A stretch of DNA of 5,297 nucleotides, taken from the NCBI GenBank assembly GCA_959606705.1, contig CAUHLX010000213.1, positions 1 to 5,297 on the forward strand, in the 5' to 3' direction. Both the position numbers and the translations under genes were made by a program. The notes below the pieces were generated by a model. The model did no database searches. It was not told the origin of the DNA and saw only the letters and a list, made by a program, of their open reading frames with translations. This document shows, piece after piece, positions 1 through 5,297 of the stretch (positions are counted from its first letter, which is position 1; the number at the start of each line of letters is the position of its first letter). Source of the stretch: an uncultured Bacillota bacterium (GTDB lineage Bacteria > Bacillota > Clostridia > Peptostreptococcales > Anaerovoracaceae).

Positions 1-785
1 TATTCTTCGAGGGAGAGGACATTCTGAGCCTCCGGCCCCGGGAAATGAAACGGCTGCGCACGAAAATGCAGATCGTCTTTCAGGACCCCTTCGCCTCACT
101 CAACCCGCGGATGTGCGTTCACGAGGCGATCATCGAGCCGCTGATCATACAAGGAGTGTTCAAAGCCTCCGATCGGGCGGGGCTGATGGAAAAAGCCAAG
201 GAAATGATGGAGCTGGTGGGGTTGGCCAGCCGGCTGATCAACGCGTATCCCCACGAACTGGACGGGGGAAGACGACAGCGGATCGGCATTGCCCGAGCGC
301 TGGCCTTGAATCCCAGGTTTATCGTCTGCGATGAACCGGTATCTGCTCTGGATGTGTCCATTCAAGCACAGATTCTCAATCTGATGCAGGATCTACAGGA
401 GCAGCTGGGGTTGACCTACCTGTTTATCACCCATGATTTATCGGTGGTAAAGCATTTTTCCAATGAAATCGCGGTGATGTACTTGGGCCAGCTGGTGGAG
501 AAGTGTCCGGCGCCCCAATTGTTTGAAAAACCGCTGCATCCGTATACGGAAGCGCTGTTATCGGCGATTCCCATCCCCGATCCCACGCTGAAATGCGAAC
601 AGATTCTGCTAAAGGGAGAGCTGACCTCTCCCATCGATCCGGGAAAGGGCTGCCGATTTGCCAAACGATGCCTGTACGCCAAGGAGGAATGTGTGAAAGA
701 CGATTTGGAATTCGCGGAGGCGGAGCCGGGGCATTACGTGGCGTGCCGGCGCTATAAAGAGCTTCACGGAAAGGAGGGAGCGTAA
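1..785 (+). CDS. Oligopeptide/dipeptide ABC transporter ATP-binding protein (OppF/DppF type), 5' end missing
   Basis: This is a cytoplasmic ATPase subunit that powers import of peptides or related solutes with a pair of permeases and a binding protein. The open frame is already running at base 3 (FFEGEDILSLRPREMKR), so the ATG at 45 is internal. About 260 residues are visible against roughly 320-330 for the family, and the Walker A region lies upstream of the window. Visible motifs in order are the Q-loop QIVFQDPFASLNPR (Gln at 81-83), a signature region HELDGGRRQR (bases 252-281), Walker B FIVCDEP (318-338), the D-loop SALD, and the H-loop His at 432-434. The C-terminal oligopeptide-transporter extension follows, with HPYTEALLSAIPIPDP and then GCRFAKRC. 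Four cysteines there are spaced C-x5-C-x6-C-x17-C, as in relatives that bind a [4Fe-4S] cluster. The signature reads LDGGR instead of the usual LSGGQ. The gene ends 63 bp before the binding-protein gene, its probable partner. Family assignment is secure; OppF versus DppF and the substrate are not. Confidence 0.95.
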   Translation, partial: FFEGEDILSLRPREMKRLRTKMQIVFQDPFASLNPRMCVHEAIIEPLIIQGVFKASDRAGLMEKAKEMMELVGLASRLINAYPHELDGGRRQRIGIARALALNPRFIVCDEPVSALDVSIQAQILNLMQDLQEQLGLTYLFITHDLSVVKHFSNEIAVMYLGQLVEKCPAPQLFEKPLHPYTEALLSAIPIPDPTLKCEQILLKGELTSPIDPGKGCRFAKRCLYAKEECVKDDLEFAEAEPGHYVACRRYKELHGKEGA

Positions 786-848
786 GGCTTTTCTTAAAAC
801 GCAGAGATCGTATCAGCTGAAAAAGGAACCAAAGAAGGGAGACACGAA

Positions 849-2390
849 ATGAAGAAGAGAAGTATGGTTATGATCCTGGTCCTGGCGTTGATGATGTCAA
901 CGGCGCTTACCGGCTGCGGCGGCGGGGACGGAGGAAATGACGGCGGTTCGGAAGCGAAGGATACGCTGATCGTGGCACAGGGAACGGATGTGACCTCCAT
1001 CGATCCCCACAAGAGCAACGAACGAGCCTCGATTTCCGTGTACGGACAAATTTTTGACACGCTGGTCATCACCAACGAGTCCATGGAAGCGGAGCCGTGT
1101 ATCGCGGAAAGCTGGGAGTTCTTATCGGATACCGAACTGCAGTTTCACATTCGCAAGGATATCACCTTCCAAAACGGAGATCCCCTTACGGCAGCCGACG
1201 TCGCGTTTTCCATCGAGAGAATCATGGAATCACCGTATGTGGCTTATACCTTGGACTTTGTTTCCAGCGTGGAACAAACGGATGATTACACCGTAGTGGT
1301 TAAAATGGATTCGCCCTTTGGCCCGGCGCTGGCACATTTCTCTCATCCGTCGACGGCCATCGTGCCGAAGGCTCTGGTAGAGGCCGATGAGGAAGGGTTC
1401 GGGCTGAATCCGGTGGGAACCGGTCCGTACAAGCTGGCCGAGTGGAAGCACGGAGAATACGTAAAGCTGGAAGCTTATGACGATTGCTTCCGCGGGGCGC
1501 CGAAGACCAAGAAGGTCACCATCGATATCATGCCGGAAAATTCCCAGCGCTTTATTGCTCTGGAAAGCGGAGAGATCGACGCCGCCTATGATATTTCCCC
1601 CAACGACGTTTCGAAGGCGGAAGGAAACGAAGCGCTGCGCATTCTGTCCGAGCCGTCCCTGGCCTGTATGTATTTGACCATGAACGTGAAAAAGGAAGGA
1701 CCGCTGGCGGATAAGATGGTGAGAAAGGCCATCGAAGCGGCGGTGGACAAGGAGGGAATGATCAGCGCGGTCGCCTACGGAAACGGGGAAGCGGCAAATA
1801 TCCTCATTCCTCCCGGCGCGGTGGGATATTCCGATCAGGTAAAAGGCTCCGAGTACAGTGTGGAAAAAGCCAAGGAGTACATGAAGCAGTCCGCCTATCC
1901 CGACGGTTGCTCCCTCACTTTGTGGGTGGATGACAACGCCACCAAAATCGAGCTCTGCAATATTTTACAAAATCAGCTCAAGCAGATCGGCATCGAGGTG
2001 AAATTGGAGATCATGGAATTCAGTACGCTGCTGTCCAAGCTGAACGACGGGAAGCACGATCTGGTCCTGGAAGAGTGGACCACCACCGCCGGAGACGCCA
2101 ATTACACCTTGTACGCGGTATACAATTCCCAGACGACTCCTTACGAGGGCAACGATTCGTTTTACAGCAATCCCGAGGCCGATCGGCTCATCGAGCTGGG
2201 ACGTTCGCAGTTCCAGCTGGAGGACCGGATGAAAGCCTATGAACCGCTGTACGAAATCGTGATGGACGATCTGCCCTATCTGCCCATCTACTATCCGTAT
2301 GACAGCATCGCCTTATCGAAAAAGGTCGAGGGCTTCACCATCAACCCCAAGGGCAATCACCAGTTAAAGGACGTCGTGATTTCACAGTGA
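849..2390 (+). CDS. ABC transporter solute-binding lipoprotein, family 5 (peptide/OppA-DppA-GsiB type)
   Basis: This is an extracytoplasmic receptor, anchored to the membrane by lipid, that captures a peptide-like solute for the ABC importer encoded upstream. At 513 aa it has normal length for the family. The N-terminus has a basic start (MKKR), a hydrophobic core at about residues 6-20, and a lipobox LTGC with the lipidated Cys at residue 23, followed by a Gly/Asp-rich linker to about residue 34. The family 5 signature is seen around residues 86-110 (AESWEFLSDTELQFHIRKD, then ITFQNG). NPVGTGPYK (187-195) and an ESGEIDAAYD segment (239-248) are further family hallmarks. The stretch SPFGPALAHFSHPSTAIVPK (155-174) recalls glutathione/dipeptide-binding members such as GsiB, but this is only resemblance. 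The start is supported by AAGGGAGA at 835-842, 6 nt before the ATG. The gene lies 27 bp upstream of the deacylase gene. The ligand cannot be read from the sequence. Confidence 0.95.
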   Translation: MKKRSMVMILVLALMMSTALTGCGGGDGGNDGGSEAKDTLIVAQGTDVTSIDPHKSNERASISVYGQIFDTLVITNESMEAEPCIAESWEFLSDTELQFHIRKDITFQNGDPLTAADVAFSIERIMESPYVAYTLDFVSSVEQTDDYTVVVKMDSPFGPALAHFSHPSTAIVPKALVEADEEGFGLNPVGTGPYKLAEWKHGEYVKLEAYDDCFRGAPKTKKVTIDIMPENSQRFIALESGEIDAAYDISPNDVSKAEGNEALRILSEPSLACMYLTMNVKKEGPLADKMVRKAIEAAVDKEGMISAVAYGNGEAANILIPPGAVGYSDQVKGSEYSVEKAKEYMKQSAYPDGCSLTLWVDDNATKIELCNILQNQLKQIGIEVKLEIMEFSTLLSKLNDGKHDLVLEEWTTTAGDANYTLYAVYNSQTTPYEGNDSFYSNPEADRLIELGRSQFQLEDRMKAYEPLYEIVMDDLPYLPIYYPYDSIALSKKVEGFTINPKGNHQLKDVVISQ

Positions 2391-2417
2391 GCAGACAGCG
2401 TCCGTTAGGAGGAAACA

Positions 2418-3353
2418 ATGGAAAAACAAGCGCGGTTTAGAGAGTTTTACTCATCGGAAGGAAAGGCCATTCTCTTTCCGGTGATCACCATTAAGGGAGA
2501 CGAGGAAGGTCCCCACGCCGTCATTACGGCGGGAATTCACGGGGCGGAATACCCTCCTATTTTAGCGGCTTTGGAATTCTGTGAACAGTGTGATCCCGCC
2601 CAGGTGAAAGGGACGATCACGGTCATCCCCATCTGTGGGACGGAGGCCTTTCGGCAGAAGAGCGTTTTCGTCTGCCCGGTGGATCAAAAAAACCCCAACC
2701 GGTGTTTTCCGGGACGAATCGGGGGCAGCTACACGGAGGAGCTGGTTTACCATCTCTTTACGGATTTGATCTCGAAGGGAGATTACCACATCGACCTGCA
2801 CGCCGGAGACCTGATCGAAACCCTGTCTCCCTTCGCGGAATGCTGTGAAGGGGTGGACGAAGAAGTGGACCGCCTGTCGAAGGAGATCGCGCTTTACTAC
2901 GGCTCGCCGGATATCGTGATTACGCAAACCGACATGGAAAAGCCGGGAGAAGGTCTATGCTACATGAACTCCGCCAGGCACCACATTCCCAGCGCGATCG
3001 TGGAAGCGGGGCAGATGGGGCAGTGCGACCGGGAATCCGTGGAACGGCACTTGTGGGGCCTGAGGAATGTTCTCCGGAGATTCGGGAACTTGCCCGGAGA
3101 GGTGGTGACGCCGGAACGGGTGAATTATTACCGTGATTGGAGAACGGTTTCCTCGCCGGCCCGGGGAATTTTCTACCCGGCGGTCCGCAGAGGAGATCTG
3201 GTGGACCTGGGGCAGCGAATCGGAGAGATCAGAAGTTATTTGGGGGAACGGCTCGCGGAGGTCGTTTCGCCGGTGGAAGGGAAGGCCTTGTATCTGGCGT
3301 CCAGTCCGGCGGTAGACGAAGGCGAGTTCCTGCTGGATCTGGCCATCCGGTAA
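2418..3353 (+). CDS. Succinylglutamate desuccinylase/aspartoacylase (AstE/AspA) family zinc deacylase
   Basis: This is a probable cytoplasmic zinc hydrolase of the M14-like AstE/AspA family, whose members cleave the amide bond of N-acyl amino acids (N-acetylaspartate, N-succinylglutamate, N-acetyl-diaminobutyrate in DoeB). At 311 aa the length fits. The zinc site is visible as GIHGAEYPP (His41, Glu44) and HIDLHAGD (His128). NPNRCFPG (92-99) carries the Asn-Arg pair expected to bind the substrate carboxylate. Glu196 in SAIVEAGQMG is in the position of the catalytic glutamate. Residues from about 228 to 311 form the C-terminal beta-rich domain with a lipoyl-like pattern (ARGIFYPAVRRGDLVDLGQ, then VVSPVEGKALYL). 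The start is fixed by TAGGAGG at 2406-2412, 5 nt before the ATG. Its place between a peptide-type importer and an amino-acid lyase suggests it releases a free amino acid from an imported acylated or peptide-like compound. The exact acyl group and amino acid are unknown. Confidence 0.9.
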   Translation: MEKQARFREFYSSEGKAILFPVITIKGDEEGPHAVITAGIHGAEYPPILAALEFCEQCDPAQVKGTITVIPICGTEAFRQKSVFVCPVDQKNPNRCFPGRIGGSYTEELVYHLFTDLISKGDYHIDLHAGDLIETLSPFAECCEGVDEEVDRLSKEIALYYGSPDIVITQTDMEKPGEGLCYMNSARHHIPSAIVEAGQMGQCDRESVERHLWGLRNVLRRFGNLPGEVVTPERVNYYRDWRTVSSPARGIFYPAVRRGDLVDLGQRIGEIRSYLGERLAEVVSPVEGKALYLASSPAVDEGEFLLDLAIR

Positions 3354-3410
3354 CGGCGGAGACACAAACTATTTCGTTGATGAGCAAGTGAAACAGAAAG
3401 GAAAGAGAGA

Positions 3411-4592
3411 ATGAAAGAGTTCAACAGAGACACGGAAATTTTGTACCAAGGACATCGCATCAGCGGGAAGCACGACACTCCCGAGGTGGAGCCGGTTTAT
3501 CTGACCAGCGCTTTCAACGTCAAGGATCTGGACGAGCTGGATTTTGTGTACGACGGAGGCGGCTTCGCGTACAACCGGACCTGTAATCCCAATCGGACCG
3601 CGCTGGCGGAATCCATGACTTATCTGGAAGGCGGGGAGGCTTCCCTGATCTGCGGCTGCGGCATGGGGGCCATCAGCACCACCCTTCTGACCCTGCTTGA
3701 GAGGGGCGATCACTTCCTGTCGGATCGGACGCTGTACGGAGAGACCATCGACTTTATTAAGAAGGTGCTGGCCAAGGCAGGAGTGGAGTACACCTTTACC
3801 GATTTTACGGATTTGGAAGAGGTGAAGCGGTGCATCAAGCCCAATACCAAGGTATTTTACACGGAGACCATCTCCAATCCCATGATGTCCGTGGTGGATC
3901 TTCCGGCGGTGGCCGAGCTGGCGCATGAGCAGAACGCCATCTTTGTAGTGGACAACACCTTTACCACCTCGCTGATGATTCGGCCGCTGGAGGTGGGAGC
4001 GGATATTGTGGTCAACAGCCTCACCAAGTTTGTCAACGGCCACAGCGATGCGCTCGCAGGCTCGGTGACCTCAACCAAAGAGATGATCGAGGCGATTTAC
4101 GATACGCAGGTCCTGCTGGGGACCACGGCCGACGCCTTTTCCAGCTGGCTGGTATCCCGATCCATCCGCACCATGGATTTGAGAGTCCAAAAGCAGATGG
4201 ACAATGCCGCCGTATTGGCCAAGGCTCTGGAAGAAAATCCCCACGTGCTTCGGGTGATCCACCCCAGCCTGGAGAGCCACCGGCAGCATGAGCTGGCCGC
4301 CCGGCTCTATCGCCACGGATTCGGCGGGATGCTGAGCTTCTTCGTGGAGGACGATCGGGAGAAAATCAATGAATTCATGCACCGGCTGCAGCTGGTCCAT
4401 TACGCCATGACCTTGGGAGGCTACCGCACCACCATCGCGCATCCCGTCACCTCCTCGCACTACGACGTGCCGGAAGAGGAACGGAGAAAGATGGGCATCA
4501 CCTTCGGATTGATCCGGGTGTCGGTGGGAATGGAAAACGCAGCGGATTTAATCGGTGATTTCAATCAGGCGCTGGAGGTTTTCGGCAAATAG
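3411..4592 (+). CDS. Cys/Met metabolism PLP-dependent enzyme, methionine gamma-lyase-like
   Basis: This is a fold-type I PLP enzyme of the trans-sulfuration family (methionine gamma-lyase, cystathionine gamma-lyase/beta-lyase, gamma-synthase). Its members usually work as cytoplasmic tetramers on gamma- or beta-substituted amino acids. At 393 aa it is full length. The cofactor Lys is Lys206 in NSLTKFVNGHSDALAG. Asp181 in VVDNTFTTS should pair with the pyridine nitrogen, Tyr54 and Arg56 in AYNRTCNPNR with the neighbour's PLP phosphate, Gly84-Met85 in GCGMGAIS with the phosphate, and Tyr109 in LYGET stacks on the ring. Arg369 in LIRVSVGMEN should hold the substrate carboxylate. The Cys that marks classical methionine gamma-lyases (YGCT) is Glu111 here, and the usual acidic residue after SLGG is replaced in TLGGYRTTIAHP (Arg339). 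An AAGGA at 3398-3402 lies 8 nt before the ATG. Just downstream are 2-oxoacid oxidoreductase genes, so a lyase giving a 2-oxoacid is favoured over a biosynthetic synthase, but this is inference. Confidence 0.9.
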   Translation: MKEFNRDTEILYQGHRISGKHDTPEVEPVYLTSAFNVKDLDELDFVYDGGGFAYNRTCNPNRTALAESMTYLEGGEASLICGCGMGAISTTLLTLLERGDHFLSDRTLYGETIDFIKKVLAKAGVEYTFTDFTDLEEVKRCIKPNTKVFYTETISNPMMSVVDLPAVAELAHEQNAIFVVDNTFTTSLMIRPLEVGADIVVNSLTKFVNGHSDALAGSVTSTKEMIEAIYDTQVLLGTTADAFSSWLVSRSIRTMDLRVQKQMDNAAVLAKALEENPHVLRVIHPSLESHRQHELAARLYRHGFGGMLSFFVEDDREKINEFMHRLQLVHYAMTLGGYRTTIAHPVTSSHYDVPEEERRKMGITFGLIRVSVGMENAADLIGDFNQALEVFGK

Positions 4593-4611
4593 TGCCTGGC
4601 TGAGACGGGTT

Positions 4612-4617
4612 GGAGGG
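4612..4617 (+). promoter_or_regulatory. Ribosome binding site that decides the gamma-subunit start
   Basis: GGAGGG lies 7 nt before the ATG at 4625. An in-frame TTG at 4610 would give a slightly longer protein, but it overlaps this site and has no site of its own. A second ATG at 4637 is too far away at 19 nt. The ATG at 4625 is therefore the best start. Confidence 0.8.
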
Positions 4618-4624
4618 AAAAACG

Positions 4625-5227
4625 ATGTCAGAGGTTATGGAAATCAGATGGCACGGACGCGGGGGGCAGGGCGCCAAAACGGCGGCCCTGCTGCTGGCGG
4701 ACGTGGCGTTTCACACGGGAATGTTCGTGCAAGGATTCCCGGAATACGGACCGGAGCGGATGGGTGCGCCCATCACGGCCTATAACCGGTTGAGCGGAAG
4801 GCGGATCCGCGTTCATTCCAATATCGAGCGGCCGGATTATGTGGTGGTAGTGGATGAGACTCTTCTGGATTCGGTGGATGTGACCGGTGGTTTGAAAGAA
4901 TCCGGAGGAATCATTATCAATTCTTCCCGGAGCAAGGGTGAAATAATGAAGCGGCTGAACGGTTACGGGGGAGCGGTTTACGTGGTGGATGCGAGACGAA
5001 TTTCTCTCGCCGCGCTGGGAAAGTATTTTCCCAACTCCCCCATGCTGGCCGCCGTCGTCAAAGTGACCGGCGTGATGGGGAAGGAGGCTTTTTTCAATCA
5101 GATGAGGGATTCGTTTCAACATAAATTTGCCAATAAACCGGAAGTGATCGAAGGGAACCTTACCGCGTTGAAAATGGCTTGGGAGGAGGTTGCGGCAGAT
5201 GCTGACGGATATCAAACGGCAGAATGA
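4625..5227 (+). CDS. 2-oxoacid:ferredoxin oxidoreductase, gamma subunit (PorG/VorG-type)
   Basis: This is the gamma subunit of an anaerobic 2-oxoacid:acceptor oxidoreductase, which turns a 2-oxoacid plus CoA into acyl-CoA, CO2 and reduced ferredoxin in the cytoplasm. The 200 aa match the usual length of a free-standing gamma subunit. The N-terminal IRWHGRGGQGAKTAALLLA (residues 7-25) is the family hallmark, with the Gly-rich GRGGQG loop that contributes to CoA and cofactor contacts. It is followed by GFPEYGPERMGAPITAYNRLS (starting at residue 37). Further along, RPDYVVVVDETLLD and NSPMLAAVVKVTGVM are typical core segments. The gene sits 32 bp after the PLP lyase and overlaps the next gene by 29 bp, which points to coupled translation. 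Pyruvate, 2-oxobutyrate and branched-chain 2-oxoacid enzymes share this subunit, so substrate choice cannot be read here. The neighbouring lyase makes 2-oxobutyrate a sensible guess. Confidence 0.93.
   Translation: MSEVMEIRWHGRGGQGAKTAALLLADVAFHTGMFVQGFPEYGPERMGAPITAYNRLSGRRIRVHSNIERPDYVVVVDETLLDSVDVTGGLKESGGIIINSSRSKGEIMKRLNGYGGAVYVVDARRISLAALGKYFPNSPMLAAVVKVTGVMGKEAFFNQMRDSFQHKFANKPEVIEGNLTALKMAWEEVAADADGYQTAE
5182..5189 (+). promoter_or_regulatory. Ribosome binding site for the delta-subunit gene, inside the gamma gene
   Basis: GGAGGAGG, within the gamma-subunit coding sequence, ends 9 nt before the ATG at 5199. It supports that ATG over the in-frame GTG at 5232, which has no purine-rich site at a suitable distance. 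This implies a 29-bp gene overlap. Confidence 0.7.
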
Positions 5228-5297
5228 AACCGTGAAATGGCAGGATATGACTCTCGGCTGCACCATTGTGGGAGGAGGCACCTCGGCGCTTTTTTCC
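5199..5297 (+). CDS. 2-oxoacid:ferredoxin oxidoreductase, delta (ferredoxin-type) subunit, 3' end missing
   Basis: Only the first 33 codons are present (MLTDIKRQNETVKWQDMTLG, then CTIVGGGTSALFS), and the frame is open to the window edge. The pattern of a Trp-x-Asp followed by a hydrophobic-Gly step and a Gly-rich turn (WQDMTLGCTIVGGGTS) matches the N-terminus of PorD-type delta subunits. These continue into a TGxWR segment and two 4Fe-4S ferredoxin motifs, which would lie beyond the window. In complete proteins this subunit carries electrons from the catalytic core to ferredoxin. The start overlaps the end of the gamma gene by 29 bp. Gamma followed directly by delta is the standard order in four-subunit enzymes, with alpha and beta expected next. 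The identification rests on a short segment plus context; the frame and start are well supported. Confidence 0.75.
   Translation, partial: MLTDIKRQNETVKWQDMTLGCTIVGGGTSALFS

Noticed and set aside
45..47. ATG at 45 as the true start of the ABC ATPase
   Set aside because: The frame is open upstream with family-like sequence (FEGEDILSLRPRE), and a start here would leave the protein without Walker A. It is an internal Met.
786..848. Terminator or promoter between the ATPase and binding-protein genes
   Set aside because: I see no stem-loop with a T-run and no convincing -35/-10 pair, only a ribosome site just before the ATG. A weak internal promoter cannot be ruled out.
2562..3365. Minus-strand open frames opposite the deacylase (121 and 136 codons)
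   Set aside because: They are shadows of the zinc enzyme gene, low-complexity and Pro/Arg-rich, with no recognisable domain.
3354..3410. Regulatory leader or riboswitch (such as a methionine-responsive SAM element) before the PLP enzyme
   Set aside because: The 57-bp gap is too short for a SAM riboswitch and holds no paired stems or terminator by eye.
3369..4043. Minus-strand open frame of 224 codons opposite the PLP enzyme
   Set aside because: The opposite strand carries the PLP enzyme with its intact active site. The antisense product is rich in His, Gln and Arg with no motif and no good ribosome site was seen.
4610..4624. TTG at 4610 as start of the gamma subunit
   Set aside because: It overlaps the GGAGGG ribosome site that serves the ATG at 4625, and family members start close to the IRWHGRGGQG segment.
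4628..5281. Long minus-strand open frame (217 codons) opposite the oxidoreductase gamma gene
   Set aside because: It lies fully antisense to a gene with clear family motifs, its translation shows no recognisable domain, and it is explained by codon bias of the sense gene.
1..5297. Mobile element, CRISPR array, tRNA or rRNA
   Set aside because: No repeats with regular spacing, transposase-like frames, terminal inverted repeats or RNA gene sequences were seen. The window is almost fully packed with metabolic genes.

Overview
The window is one block of six same-strand (+) genes. It looks like the middle of a catabolic operon from an anaerobic, amino-acid-fermenting bacterium. A Clostridia-type Firmicute is the most likely host and Synergistota is an alternative. 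The reasons are strong Shine-Dalgarno sites ahead of nearly every gene, a clostridial-style lipoprotein signal peptide (short Lys/Arg start, hydrophobic core, LTGC lipobox), and an oxygen-sensitive multi-subunit 2-oxoacid:ferredoxin oxidoreductase. Base composition is moderately GC-rich by eye. The species cannot be named from this sequence.

Layout. Positions 1-785 hold the 3' part of a dipeptide/oligopeptide ABC transporter ATPase (OppF/DppF type); its Walker A lies off the left edge. Positions 849-2390 encode the matching family 5 solute-binding lipoprotein. Positions 2418-3353 encode a zinc-dependent deacylase of the succinylglutamate desuccinylase/aspartoacylase (AstE/AspA) family. Positions 3411-4592 encode a PLP enzyme of the Cys/Met metabolism family (methionine gamma-lyase / cystathionine gamma-lyase / gamma-synthase fold). 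Positions 4625-5227 encode the gamma subunit of a four-subunit-type 2-oxoacid:ferredoxin oxidoreductase. A delta-subunit gene starts at 5199 inside the gamma gene and runs off the right edge. Every intergenic gap is 63 bp or shorter, and I see no hairpin-plus-T-run terminator and no convincing promoter, so co-transcription is likely. There is no gene-free stretch over 300 bases.

How the genes may work together (inference). The ABC system would import a peptide or N-acylated amino acid. The AstE-like zinc enzyme would free the amino acid. The PLP enzyme would remove or exchange its gamma-substituent, giving for example 2-oxobutyrate, ammonia and a thiol. The oxidoreductase would convert the 2-oxoacid to an acyl-CoA and reduced ferredoxin for energy conservation. 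The individual families are well known. This order as a complete uptake-deacylate-eliminate-oxidise route is the most interesting aspect of the window. The PLP enzyme also departs from the textbook residues in its substrate pocket, so its real substrate is open.
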